Positions 1-10,916 of a DNA stretch of 27,337 bases are shown piece after piece. Each line of letters starts with the position of its first letter. Within the stretch, counting starts at the first letter, position 1. Position numbers and translations under genes: made by a program. The stretch is from Welwitschia mirabilis (lineage: Eukaryota > Gnetophyta > Gnetopsida > Welwitschiales). The notes beneath the pieces are model-generated. The model was given only the letters and a program-made list of their open reading frames with translations. It had not been told where the DNA came from and made no database searches. The stretch lies in assembly GCA_051453625.1 (NCBI GenBank), contig JBOZIK010000001.1:156783136-156810472 (forward strand), read 5' to 3'.

Positions 1-120
1 AATGTGTAAAGGCATAATATTAACACTCACTCCTATATTAATTAAGGCTTTTTTAATTCTTTTATTTCCTTCTAATGTAATATTAACTATTGCTGCTCCT
101 AAATCTTTAAACTTTGGACA
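1..120 (-). pseudogene. Retrotransposon aspartic protease, N-terminal fragment (partial, inactive)
   Basis: The minus strand from 120 to 1 reads 40 codons without a stop, beginning CPKFKDLG and ending NIMPLHI. This is the plant gypsy protease pattern in which a FKDPG-like stretch precedes the active-site motif ALxDLGASVNxxP. Here the active-site segment reads ALINIGVSVNIMP. The catalytic Asp of D-[TL]-G-A is replaced by Asn (GAT to AAT would be one G-to-A change), so the enzyme could not work even if expressed. It sits one nucleotide out of frame with the coding-like sequence just upstream. The rest of the domain is outside the window. Confidence 0.75.
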
Positions 121-129
121 TTTTTACAA

Positions 130-1920
130 AACTAAGTGGGTTATCAATTAGGTAAGGAAGACTTAATTAGATATGGTTTTGTTTTTATTTCCTCCTAATT
201 AGATCTTTACATAACTTAGAATATTTAGGATCTTCTTGTAAGAGTTTCCAAAATGTTAAATTTATGCTCACTTTTTGCATTAAGGCTTTAAGATGATCAT
301 CAAAGGTAGGATTGATATTTAATCTATTAAGCCAAGGGGTAGTAGGTATCTTACCCTTATCTTGGAAATAATTTTTTTTATTAAGCTTATAACTTAAAGG
401 AGAAGGAAAGGTATGATTTTTTAATATTTCAATATCCTCTTCTTCTTCATGATTTTTTTTATTTTAGAAAGTTGAAGCCTCATGGATAGGAGGCTTTGTT
501 TTATTTCCATTTATTATTACAACCTTATAATATTTTCTTAGTCTATTAGGGTTTTGGTAAAGGTTGTGTTGAAAATGATCCTTGTGGTTTTTTATTTGCA
601 AGCATAGTTTGTTGAAGAATATTAACAAGATTTTCAATGTTTAAATTTATATTCTCTTAATATTTTCTTAGCTCCTTAATGGAATTTCTAAGTGGATAAT
701 TTTGATTTTAATAATTCGATATGCTTGCTTAACAATTTGAGTTACTTGATTGGAAGTCTAAGTTATTTGTTTGAAAGTTAGCATTCTTAAATCTATTTCT
801 AAATGGTTGAAAATTTGGATGATTTTCTTGAAAGTTCTTAGATTTGTTCTTAAAAGATTAAAAATTGGATTATCATTCATTCTATGTTGAAATTGATTTT
901 GATTTGGGTTTTGACTTCTAAAGTTTGAAAAATTTTGTTTGAATGCACATACTTCTTCATAAATCTTTTCTTTGTATGGTGGCAATAAAGGTCATTCTTT
1001 AGTTATATGATAGTTGTCTTTAGATAAATCACAAGTTGGAACCACACTCTTTTTAGTTGCCACTTTTGCATCTAGAATCATTTGCATGTACTTTTCTGAT
1101 GTTGTTTCAAAATTCTTAATGACATTTGTTGGTTCTTTTTCTATTTTTACTTTCTTCTTTTCTTATTTCAGTTATTTAATGTCTTTTATGATTTGGCCTA
1201 TAGTATGGTTTTTTTATATATCAATTGAGGCCATGTTTAACTTACTTCTACTAGTTCTTCCAATAATCTCCATGCATTTTCTAAAGTGAGATTCATTAAA
1301 TTTCCTTCACATAAAAATCTACAAGTTGTTTGATTTGGCTAGTAAGTCTATTGTAGAAATAATCTACTAATTATTCTTGAGTAAATGCATTTATAAGATT
1401 AGAATCTATTGTAATGAAAAATCATTAATAAGTGAGGCCTAATCTTTATTAGGTTGTTCTTTTTCTCATTGTTGTTTCACTTATAAATCTTTTTATAAAT
1501 GCTTCTTGAACTTGGTTTCATGTTTTTAATCTTTTATATAAAATATTTCTTAATCATAATTTTTCTTTTCCTTTTAATGTGATAGGAAATATAACCATGT
1601 AAGTATTACTACTAATTTGTTTTTTACCATTTTCAGAGAAAGCACTAATTGATTAATATCAGCTATATGTTGGAGGGGATATTCATCATTTTCTCCATTA
1701 AAAATAGGACAAGAGTTTAAATTTCTTAACTTGACATTATTACTAGGAGATAGGTCAAAAGGATTTTGAATTTCACACTTATTATTTACAATTATTTCTT
1801 TAAGAATAACATTAACGTTTGAATTTATAGGTGTAGTAGAAGTTTTAATCATAATAGGATGATTAAAAGAAGCAACTGGTTTATATTTTTGTGTAGATTT
1901 TGATATTGTAATAAAATGAT
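130..1920 (-). pseudogene. gag: Ty3/gypsy gag polyprotein, degraded
   Basis: Reading the minus strand from about 1920 downwards, a gag-like frame can be followed through scattered stops. An N-terminal part (1852-1574) contains CPIFNGENDEYPLQHI, the start of the retrotransposon gag domain. Next come FPITLKGKEKL and NQVQEAFIKRF at about 1600-1470, where the expected Trp codons are TGA. At about 1370-1260 a helical stretch ends in ENAWRLLEELVE. Then comes an Asn/Gln-rich linker (QNPNQNQF, about 910-890) and IENLVNILQQ (about 645-610). The frame from about 455 to 188 is open for roughly 90 codons, includes DDHLKALMQKVSINLTFW and ends KLCKDLIRRK. No zinc knuckle was seen. Stops correspond mostly to Gln or Trp positions. 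Confidence 0.75.
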
Positions 1921-2283
1921 TTCCTTCTAAACTTTCTTTTGAAAAATTTTATTTTAGAAAATTATATTTAGAAATAATAAATGCAAAAGATCTTATTACT
2001 TAATTCTTGAAATATTTTGTATACATGGGGTGTACGTACCTAAGCTAAGTTCATAGTTAATCAAACCTTCTTGGATGTTTTCTTTGATCAACAACCATTC
2101 TCTCTAATATTTTATCTTTTTTCCCAAGTTTACCATGTCCCAACATGCTCAGTTCTGTTTCTATAAATGTCATCTCAGTAGTCACCCAAATAATGTATCT
2201 AGATAACAAAAGACATGTAAAAAACTAAAAATGAAAAACATAATAAAATAGAATCGCAAAATAACATAGAATGAAAATTGACC

Positions 2284-2321
2284 ATCATTCACTAATTTAT
2301 CTGAATGACAAAGCGAATGAT
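2284..2321. repeat. Inverted repeat in element A leader (7 bp arms)
   Basis: Arms atcattc and gaatgat are exact reverse complements separated by 24 bp. The interior holds a related gaatgac word. Confidence 0.45.
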
Positions 2322-2384
2322 AAGAAAATCATAGCTTTTTAAGAAAATGTAAAGCCTTAAATTTCATAGTTGTCATCACTACAG

Positions 2385-2410
2385 GTCATCTAAATGACAA
2401 GGGAGATGAC
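2385..2410. repeat. Inverted repeat in element A leader (7 bp arms)
   Basis: Arms gtcatct and agatgac are exact reverse complements around a 12 bp loop. Similar words recur inside the LTR at 3461-3488 and 3571-3598. Confidence 0.45.
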
Positions 2411-2562
2411 AGGGCATTATTTTTGAAATGTAAAATTAAAAATGCGAAAAGAAAAAAACTAAATTTCTATTATAAGAATACAATGCTACTATAGAGAAAT
2501 ATCTAAATCATAATCTAAACTAGTTATTTGAGCAATGATGATCCTCAAATTCCAAGCAGCCT

Positions 2563-2580
2563 TTCCTAACAACAGTGCCA
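2563..2580 (-). promoter_or_regulatory. Primer-binding site, tRNA-Asp type (element A)
   Basis: The minus strand reads TGGCACTGTTGTTAGGAA. The complement of the 3' end of plant tRNA-Asp, from memory, is TGGCGCCGTTGCCGGGGA. Twelve of 18 positions agree, and all six differences are C-to-T or G-to-A transitions. It lies 3 bp inside the proposed LTR end (TCT spacer), the usual position. This is where the tRNA would prime minus-strand cDNA synthesis, and it fixes the orientation of element A. Confidence 0.8.
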
Positions 2581-2583
2581 AGA

Positions 2584-3760
2584 TGTTGCAGTGCATATTT
2601 ATGTAAATATTACAATCTCAAATAAATCTTAAAAATTACAAAAATATATATGGCATAATATAATACACTAATATAGATGGGAGTGCCCTAAATATCATAA
2701 TTCCATCGAAGGCACAAACAAGAAGAAAGAGAATTAATTTCAAATGAAACACTTATGTGATCTTTAAGTAGAACAATAACAATGTAAAATAATAATGTAG
2801 CAAATGTAATCAAAGTTCTATTATAAATGCAACATCTATCTAATTACCAAATCAACCTATCATAGAGATTAGCCTTGTATAATCTAGACTAATTAAGAAA
2901 AGCCATTGCCATTCCAAGACTTACCTAATCTATCAGGTATGTTGAGTAAAATATAAAAAGAATGCAAAGCTAATCTAGAAAAGGAAATGTAATGCATCTA
3001 AACTAATAATGTCAACCTTAACAAAGGTTGCCCTTGTGATCTATATCATAGATGAAGCTATTACAAAATCATAAGCAACATAAATCATAAGAAACATGCA
3101 CATAACAAATGATATGAAAAGAAAAATAGAGTTTTAATTAAATCAAACCAACATCTATGTTACAAAGGAGAAACACATTAATGAAGGATACATAGCCCAA
3201 CACCAAGGAAGACATCTCTCTGCAATAATAATGGATGGAACTCCTACCCTTCAATCTCCTATCATAAAAATTTCTAATATCAAAGAAGATAAAAATTAGA
3301 GTCAAGGGAAAAGAAGGTATTTATTATAAAATAGGCTTTAAAAATAGAAAACACTAACAGATGTGATAAAAACCCTCACAGTCATACAAAGACGTGTAAG
3401 GCACATGGTGAGAGTTTGATGAAGTTTGATAAAGTATTATTTTTAGGTGTTATCTTGCTGGTCATCCAAACATTATAGGAGATGATGCCAAATCACAAAG
3501 GATTCACATTAGTTACCAGATTAGTTTAGTAAGTGTCCTCATTAGTATAAGTACTAATCTCATTTGTATAGTTGTCTAGATGATGAGGTGGATGATGGAA
3601 TTTTGTAAAGTATTTCTTGTATGATACTAGCCTCTTTAATTATAGGATTGTTGCTTCTGATTAAAAGTATTATGCTTTGCTCCAAATGCTATCAAATGTA
3701 ATGAAGATTGCATGTTTTCATGATATTTTCCTTAGCTCTCCATTTTGTCAAAACTCAACA
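2584..3760 (-). repeat. 5' LTR of element A (about 1.18 kb)
   Basis: The lower end (TGTTG on the plus strand at 2584) is set by the adjacent primer-binding site. The upper end (CAACA at 3756-3760) is the first good inverted match to it and gives a TG...CA LTR of typical length. Read in the element's direction it begins TGTTGAGTTTTG. The interior is non-coding. The upper end could be wrong because the partner LTR lies outside the window. Confidence 0.5.
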
Positions 3761-4786
3761 TAAACCTGTCTAATGTCCTCTAAAACTACTTAAAATACCT
3801 TATCAAAGACATATAATTTGGTACTAAAACACACATCACCAAATAAAAGACTTTAAATTCCAAGTAGGTGATCATGTCTTCTTTAAAGTGTCACCAATGC
3901 AGTTAGTTATGTGATGAGTTAAGAGATTAAAATTAGCCCCTAGATTTATTTAACCATTTTAGATAGTGAAATGTGTTAGACTTGTTACATATAAACTTAC
4001 TCTATCTCTTCAATTATTGCACATGCATAATGTTTTCATGTGAATATGCTAAGAAAGTATATTCCAAACCTTTCTCATACATTAAACTGATCTCATATTC
4101 AAGTGGAACCTAATTGTTTGACTATAGAGGAGCTAGAACAAGTGTTTACTAACAAATTATTACTTTGTGAAACAAGGAAATCCACTAAGTATAGATAAAA
4201 TGGAGTAATCATAGTTCTAATAAAGCTATTTGGAAGCTAAAAGAATCAATGAAAAATTAATATCTAAGCCTTTTTAAATTTCATAGTATGTAATCTTAAA
4301 ATTTCAAATCATTATGTACTTTGATTCCTAAGAGTAAATCCTTTTTAAGTCGAGGACTATATTATATTCCACATTTTGTAGTTTTTAATTAGTAAACATA
4401 GTGACATGATTATGAGAGTATATAAATTATGTAATACATTTTAATATAAAATTTTAATGAAAATTCTTTTTTCTTTAATGATAACTAATGTGTAGCCTTA
4501 TAATTAATAATGTATTATATTTCTTTATCAAAGGTATATTTTGAGTTATAGGTACTCATAAGGTTAATTAATTAATTAAACTTAGTTTTAGATAAATTTA
4601 TTATTTTAAATAATAATGATAATTATAAGAATTTTGAAACTAAATAAACCTATTTATAATTAGGTAATTCATTTACATGGTTAACTATTTAAATCCAAAA
4701 ATTTATGTAAAGATGTAAAATAATAATTAAATACCTACAAAAATGGCATGTAACATCTTTATTTAAATCATTTATCCATATGCCTT
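3761..4786. other. AT-rich sequence, nothing recognised
   Basis: No reading frame, RNA gene or repeat structure could be supported on either strand. The right half (from about 4380) is extremely AT-rich with runs such as ttaattaattaatt near 4563-4577. If element A ends at 3760, this is flanking DNA or an older unrecognisable insertion. Confidence 0.5.
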
Positions 4787-5059
4787 ATTTAAATATAAAA
4801 ATAAAGAAAAACTAAAATTACTTGGTAAAAATAAAAGAATAATAAGTAAGTAAAAAGTAAGAGTATTAGGTTCAAATTAAAAANNNNNNNNNNNNNNNNN
4901 NNNNNNNNNNNNNNNNNNNNNNNNNNNNNNNNNNNNNNNNNNNNNNNNNNNNNNNNNNNNNNNNNNNNNNNNNNNNNNNNNNNATTTAAATATAAAAATA
5001 AAGAAAAACTAAAATTACTTGGTAAAAATAAAAGAATAATAAGTAAGTAAAAAGTAAGA
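4787..5059. repeat. 76 bp exact direct repeat flanking a 100-N gap (4884-4983)
   Basis: Bases 4787-4862 and 4984-5059 are identical. The second copy starts at the first base after a gap of exactly 100 Ns. Since every other repeat in the window has diverged, this is best read as two overlapping contig ends that were not merged, not as a biological duplication. Confidence 0.75.
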
Positions 5060-5530
5060 ATTCTATGTTCAACTATGACAATTTCTTACATTCAACTATA
5101 ACATTTTATTGCATTCAATTATGATACTTTTATTATAGTTAATTATGATTTTTTTTTCTCATGATTTGTGTTATTAATGTGATGGATCATGAAGAGGGTA
5201 AACATGTGAATAAGGATATGCACTTTTATTCCTAAACCAAAAAGGATAAATGAGTAGAATTTATTCTACTATGAGATTTATCCTTATTGATATTTGTGAA
5301 ATCACTTTATATAAAAAATATTATTTTTCTTATTATATCACATGGCAATTTTAAAATTGATGCATTTTTTCCAATGCATTTTAAATATGTTTTGAATTGA
5401 TTATGAATCTATGAAGGATTAAGAAGGAATTAGCATGAGAAAATGATGTACGTAATTAATCTTGCTAATTAAAGAAAGAAAATTACTCACCCATATGAAA
5501 TTCATAAGTTATAAATAAGATTCTTTTTTT
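5060..5530. other. AT-rich sequence, nothing recognised
   Basis: No gene or repeat is supported. It leads into the minisatellite and could be the upstream (U3) part of the LTR-like segment proposed to the right. Confidence 0.4.
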
Positions 5531-5905
5531 CATTCATACATCACTTTCACTTTTTATACAATCTATTATAACTTCTCATTGATTAATCCTATAGTTAGTC
5601 ATTCATATGTTACTTCTATACAATCTCATCCAACTTGTCATTGATCAATCTTGACATTGTTATTCATATGAACATATTAATTTTACATAAATTCNNNNNN
5701 NNNNNNNNNNNNNNNNNNNNNNNNNNNNNNNNNNNNNNNNNNNNNNNNNNNNNNNNNNNNNNNNNNNNNNNNNNNNNNNNNNNNNNNNNNNNNNTACATA
5801 AATTCTATTCAACTTGTCATTGACCAATCTTATCATTATCATTCATATGTTCATATCACTTTTACACAAAGTACATCTAACTTGTCATTGATCAATCTTA
5901 TTAAT
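5531..5905. repeat. Minisatellite, 61-69 bp unit, four visible copies with a gap inside
   Basis: Units begin with cattcatatg-like sequence at 5531, 5600, 5661 and 5840, and each contains a form of acttgtcattgatcaatctt. The third unit is split by a 100-N gap (5695-5794). The 11 bases tacataaattc occur on both sides of the gap, and overlapping them gives a 68 bp unit, so the gap either is an unmerged overlap or hides whole units. The block lies upstream of a TATA box, where sub-repeats are common in plant LTRs. Confidence 0.7.
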
Positions 5906-6558
5906 CAAAAAGAGATTTTTTAATCTTATGGGTAGAATGATGTAGATCGTCTTTAACCAATTATATCTAGGATATTTGAAATGCAATTTATCTATAAATA
6001 GAGCCCTTTTCTTATTCTCAAGCTAATATTTTTCGAGGAAGTTTATGCTACCAAAATTTCTTTTCAATCTTTTATCCTCTTATGTGTGGAGCTAGAGCTT
6101 AGATCTTAAATCTTGAAAGCTTAGAGCTAGAATATTAGAGCATGGAATCTTGAAGCTAGGATCTTAAATCTTAGTACTTCATTAATATTATTTAAGAATC
6201 ATCAATCATTTTTCTTCTAAGTAGGTTCTTCTTCATAAGAATTTTAGCTTCATTCTTGCATTAGGCCTATGCATGTAATTATAGTATCAATGTAGTATTT
6301 TTATTTTCCCTTCCATTGGCTAATAATAAGATAAGGAAGAGATTTAAGGTATCTATTTACATTCTTAGTTGATGGAGCTACTAATCAATAATATTTTCCT
6401 AGACTAAGATAAGAGAGAGAGTTGAGGAACCTCTTAATATACTTAGCTTCTATGTGTCTAATGGATATTTTAGCCAAGTGACCAAGGGATTCACTATAAT
6501 TTTGGGTATCCATGTTCTTTTACATTATATTATCATAAAAATGTATTTTGCATCAAGT
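5906..6558 (+). repeat. Possible LTR of a plus-strand element (element B)
   Basis: The segment has a strong TATA box at 5993-6000, a non-coding region with sub-repeats (gatcttaaatctt occurs twice, near 6101 and 6160), and ends in catca about 3 bp before tggca at 6559, a possible remnant of a tRNA-Asp primer-binding site. The order TATA, transcribed part, LTR end, primer site is that of a plus-strand LTR. No gag or pol follows, and no second LTR was found, so it may be a solo LTR or non-autonomous element. Upstream boundary unknown. Confidence 0.35.
5991..6005 (+). promoter_or_regulatory. TATA box (tctataaatagagcc)
   Basis: This is a near-consensus plant core promoter TATA box, the best promoter-like word in the window. 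A transcription start would be expected about 25-35 bp downstream, near 6025. No host gene follows, so it is best explained as an LTR promoter. Confidence 0.5.
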
Positions 6559-6576
6559 TGGCATTATATTTCTTAT

Positions 6577-7509
6577 TAGAGTGAATGATTTTGATCCTTA
6601 AAAATCTATTTAGGTTAGATACTCCTCCTTAGAAAATCATGAGGCTCATGGTATTTGATGCATTGTTTATTATTATAAGTTGAGTTTATATTACTTATAT
6701 TTATGTTTTATATGATTTTAATATTAATTATTATTATTAATTTTAAATTATTTTATTAATTTTTATTTCTATAAATTAGTACAAGTTCTTTTGTCTTTAG
6801 GTTAGTTAAAGCCTACTTTTTCTCAAAGGTGAAGCATAACTTAAGAAAGTTATAACTCATTGAATACTAAGTAAACATTTATAAAATTTGTTATGTAGAT
6901 TTAGGATCATGTTAGGAACTAAAATGTTTTAAAACAATAATTTTTTTAAGAGTAAAATAATTTTTAAAATTTATTTTATGAAAATAACACAAAAATTACA
7001 AGTAGAAAATAGCAAATACAAAGTCTTAGTTTTTAGAATTAATAGAAATTTCTAGCTAAAAATTGAATAGTCCACTATATATAGAATTTAGTAAGCTTTC
7101 CAAAATGTATTTGTTCATTTAAAAACTTCAAGTAAATTAAACGTTATAGCCATTAGGTAGATATTATAGTCAAAATTCGACCTTATGAAATGTATTTATA
7201 GTAATTTAGATTTAATAAGAAAAGTAAATCTAATTCATTTTTTATATAATTAATTAGAAATGTTTAGTTTTAGTGCCTTTTAAAAGATTAAAAAAATAGT
7301 AAATAATTCTAATAGCTATAGAAAATTATCTAATGCAAGTACAAAATTATTGTAAATATGATATATAATTTCTAGTTAACTTAAACTTGTTTTCTAATCA
7401 ATTTTATATACTATTTATTAATATTTAAGCCCTTATTCTTGCATTTCAAGCATAAACATTAGGGTCATCTACTTAATAATTCTAGAGATGTGTAGCCTAA
7501 TTACTTTGC
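6577..7509. other. Unassigned AT-rich sequence, possibly element B internal region
   Basis: No coding frame on either strand. The section 6840-7190 has a more mixed composition than its surroundings and looks like an old transcribed or repeated sequence, but I cannot name it. Confidence 0.35.
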
Positions 7510-8236
7510 NNNNNNNNNNNNNNNNNNNNNNNNNNNNNNNNNNNNNNNNNNNNNNNNNNNNNNNNNNNNNNNNNNNNNNNNNNNNNNNNNNNNNNNNNNN
7601 NNNNNNNNNNNNNNNNNNNNNNNNNNNNNNNNNNNNNNNNNNNNNNNNNNNNNNNNNNNNNNNNNNNNNNNNNNNNNNNNNNNNNNNNNNNNNNNNNNNN
7701 NNNNNNNNNNNNNNNNNNNNNNNNNNNNNNNNNNNNNNNNNNNNNNNNNNNNNNNNNNNNNNNNNNNNNNNNNNNNNNNNNNNNNNNNNNNNNNNNNNNN
7801 NNNNNNNNNNNNNNNNNNNNNNNNNNNNNNNNNNNNNNNNNNNNNNNNNNNNNNNNNNNNNNNNNNNNNNNNNNNNNNNNNNNNNNNNNNNNNNNNNNNN
7901 NNNNNNNNNNNNNNNNNNNNNNNNNNNNNNNNNNNNNNNNNNNNNNNNNNNNNNNNNNNNNNNNNNNNNNNNNNNNNNNNNNNNNNNNNNNNNNNNNNNN
8001 NNNNNNNNNNNNNNNNNNNNNNNNNNNNNNNNNNNNNNNNNNNNNNNNNNNNNNNNNNNNNNNNNNNNNNNNNNNNNNNNNNNNNNNNNNNNNNNNNNNN
8101 NNNNNNNNNNNNNNNNNNNNNNNNNNNNNNNNNNNNNNNNNNNNNNNNNNNNNNNNNNNNNNNNNNNNNNNNNNNNNNNNNNNNNNNNNNNNNNNNNNNN
8201 NNNNNNNNNNNNNNNNNNNNNNNNNNNNNNNNNNNN
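7510..8236. other. Assembly gap (727 N)
   Basis: Unknown bases. The non-round length suggests a size estimated from linking data, unlike the two 100-N gaps to the left. Confidence 0.95.
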
Positions 8237-9009
8237 ATATACTCTATTTTTCTTCTATATGATTATTTTTGTTAAATAAATCCAATGATGATTAGAATTA
8301 TTTTACTAGATAAACAATCCACTAAATATTCACATAATTATATGCTTGCATTTGTATGGTGTATTTATTTAATTGAACCAACATAATCTCAATAATTATT
8401 CATTTTCATACTTGGATTTCATCATCAACGTGGGTTGCATTATACTTTTATTTATAAACCTTTCTAGAAGTGGATTTAATCACCACTTTCTTTTCTTACT
8501 CATGCATGGACTTACTCCGATTTAATATCATGAGCCCTTGATTTTAAAGGATCATGTTACATCATCTTGAGATGCTTCAAGGATGTGAGGTTTATTTGTA
8601 GCATGCATCCACATCATGTACTACCTGTCACCTATATTGGGTGTATATTAAGGTGAAGTTTAAGCCTATGAAGTTGAGCTCAACTATGTTTTTTTAGTCT
8701 AGAACTTAAGGTAGAACTAACTCACGTCTAGAAGGTGGCTAAATATTGAGTTGAAATGCCATTAATGGGAGTTACAACCTCTTATTATATTTGTTAGGCA
8801 CTATCTTAAAACTCATACATTACATGTGATAAAACAAGTTAATATCCCATCAACTTTATACAAGATATCTTTGCGTGATGGAAACAAAATTTAAGAATAA
8901 ATGTAAGATACAATTTGGACATCATTATTGTATGCAAATCAAAAGAGTCTATAGTTAATTAGTAATTATATTATTTTAAATCTTATAATATTTTTAATAG
9001 GGTCTAAAT
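8237..9009. other. Unassigned sequence, nothing recognised
   Basis: No supported gene on either strand. The part 8500-8800 is less AT-rich than the rest and may be a decayed transposon, but no domain could be read. Confidence 0.4.
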
Positions 9010-9073
9010 AGGAATTGATCCTAGATTCTGTTGTGCATGTTAGGTATTGATCCTAGATTCTGTTATGCATGTT
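9010..9073. repeat. 32 bp tandem duplication
   Basis: Units 9010-9041 and 9042-9073 differ at two positions (agga/aggt and ttgtgc/ttatgc) and share attgatcctagattctgtt. It is a local duplication in non-coding DNA. Confidence 0.85.
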
Positions 9074-9879
9074 ACACTTATTAACATTAACATTTTACAC
9101 TTAAATAAAGTCTAGTCACCCGAATATGTATATCAGTCGTCTGGTTCTAGAAAATATCTACATAATGACTAAATACAAAAACTCATTAAATTGATCAATG
9201 ACAATAGGTTCTCAATAATTACTTTTATGTATCTTAAGACTTCTTTAATTTTATTAAGGTTTACTAAATATAAATACTTAAATAGTTTCTTTAAGAAACA
9301 GTAAATGGTTATGTCACATCACATTAATATTTGCCATATCCCAATGACATCTTATTTTAAACCTATTCTATTTCATTTTAATTATTATTTACTAATTAAT
9401 AATTAATAATCATATGATTTATATGATTATATATTATCTATTAATTAACATTAATATATTCCACTTCTAACATTTCTTTAAACTTTATATTATCATATTT
9501 TATTTACTATATTAATTAATCATATGCTTATTTTATCATATATTTCACTTCTACTATGCTTATTCCTTAATCATCTATATTATAATCTCACTAATATCTA
9601 TTAACCATAAATTTATTTATTAACCATATTTATTAATCATTACCAACGCCAATTACCATATCAATATCTAATCTACAAACATAAAATCAATTGACCAAGA
9701 ACACCCCAAAACTAAAGGTATTACATTAATGCAATGGAAAAGAAGCAAAACAAACATAATATTAATTTTCAAATTTATTACAAAGAGATTTTATAGCTGC
9801 AAAGAAATGGTTATTCATCATTAGTAGAGCTAGGAATGAAGCATAGATCTAAGAATATAATATAATTAAAATAATAATA
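9074..9879. other. AT-rich sequence, nothing recognised
   Basis: No gene. From about 9360 to 9640 it is nearly pure A/T with repeated ttaatta and tattaac words. The left limit of LTR 0 may lie in here but could not be fixed. Confidence 0.4.
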
Positions 9880-10901
9880 GCATGAGTCTTTATTGTAATA
9901 GATTTTTTCTATGGTTAACTCAAAGAAATCATGTTAAGTTATCATTTTAGCTCAAGCACAATGACATAATCTCATTCACCACATAAGTATTGGTGAAGTC
10001 TCTAAGCCACTTTAGCTTGCATGACCTACTTCATAAGCATGAAAGTAGATAAACATCCTAAAGATTATCAAATGAAATTTAGACTATGAGCCAAGATAAG
10101 AATATAAAGATTCACTTAAAATTATGTAAAAGCTTAACATGCTTCAATTTAGATTAAGCATTGCAAGTATGAAAGAAAAACATCAACAATTTGAAACCAA
10201 GAAACTAAATCAAGGAAATAGTAGAACTTTATTGATATGATAAATAAAATTCTATAGAATAGTAAAATACTTAAGCCAAATCTTGAAATATCATGCTAGC
10301 CTTAAGAGCTAACTTATTCATATAAAAATGCTTAGAATAAAAATATAGTTATAACTCCTCTCAATTTTAGAATATTACCAAAAGATAGCATGTAATTAAT
10401 CATTCAAAATAAGGTCTAAGTATCCTTTTATAGCCCAAAATTATGGTTAAGGTTAGGGTTTTTAAATTTACAAAATTTTTCATTATTTCAAATGAGTAGA
10501 TCAATTACTTCAATGCACCTATTATCTTCCATAGGTCTTAAAAACATAATAATAAAGTGCCAAAAATCAACTTGACTAGCATCGTCATTGACTCCTATCA
10601 ACATCATTAACTTTATATGTAGTTAACCCCTAAGCTTTTGGCCTATGCTCCAGCATCCAATTAAAGACTTAAAAAAATCATTAGTAAAGATAAAATATTA
10701 GTTTTTCATGACTTTATTAACATAAGTCAAGATAAGATGATAAAAACTATAAAAACAATGACTTGATCATTCTATATTATCCTTAATTACTTGAAATAAA
10801 TGTTAATATTCACATTCTCTCATACTTACCAACCAATCATTTTTTTAGTGCCTTAGTAAAAATGTGTGAAAGTTGCTAACATGAAAAGATTACAAGTTAA
10901 A

Positions 10902-10916
10902 ACATTTAAGTGTTGA
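10902..10916 (+). repeat. Target-site duplication, left copy (LINE)
   Basis: acatttaagtgttga matches acattcaagtattaa at 12616-12630, differing at three positions, all C/T or G/A. TTAAAA, the typical LINE-1 endonuclease site, lies at 10897-10902. Confidence 0.75.

Larger units (their letters stand above)
1921..2562 (-). other. Element A 5' leader (untranslated), with two short hairpins
   Basis: This stretch lies between the primer-binding site and the first gag-like codons and has no coding frame on either strand. Two inverted repeats stand out: atcattc (2284-2290) with gaatgat (2315-2321), and gtcatct (2385-2391) with agatgac (2404-2410). Both are perfect 7 bp stems. Leaders of LTR elements carry dimerisation and packaging signals, so the position is suggestive, but the role is inference. 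Confidence 0.5.
1..3760 (-). mobile_element. Element A: 5' part of a Ty3/gypsy LTR retrotransposon (Athila/Tat-like), decayed
   Basis: On the minus strand the expected order is all visible: LTR (3760-2584), a tRNA-Asp-type primer-binding site (2580-2563), an untranslated leader, gag, then the beginning of the aspartic protease, which runs off the left edge. The pol genes and 3' LTR would lie outside the window. The LTR ends TGTTG/CAACA are inferred from the primer-binding site on one side and a matching inverted terminus on the other; the partner LTR is not available to confirm them. The lineage is inferred from the gag style and tRNA-Asp priming, which I associate with Athila and relatives. 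Many in-frame stops make it a dead copy. Confidence 0.75.

Noticed and set aside
1014-1289. Hydrophobic 91-residue plus-strand frame resembling a membrane protein
   Set aside because: It is the antisense of the gag frame of element A; A/T-rich antisense frames are often hydrophobic.
5635-5842. Two short open frames on opposite strands
   Set aside because: They bridge the 100-N gap in the minisatellite.
7488-8279. 263-codon open frame
   Set aside because: Almost entirely Ns; only the few codons at each end are real sequence.
10445-10463. Telomere-like ggttaaggttagggttt
   Set aside because: Only about one and a half plant telomere units, within LTR 0; no array.
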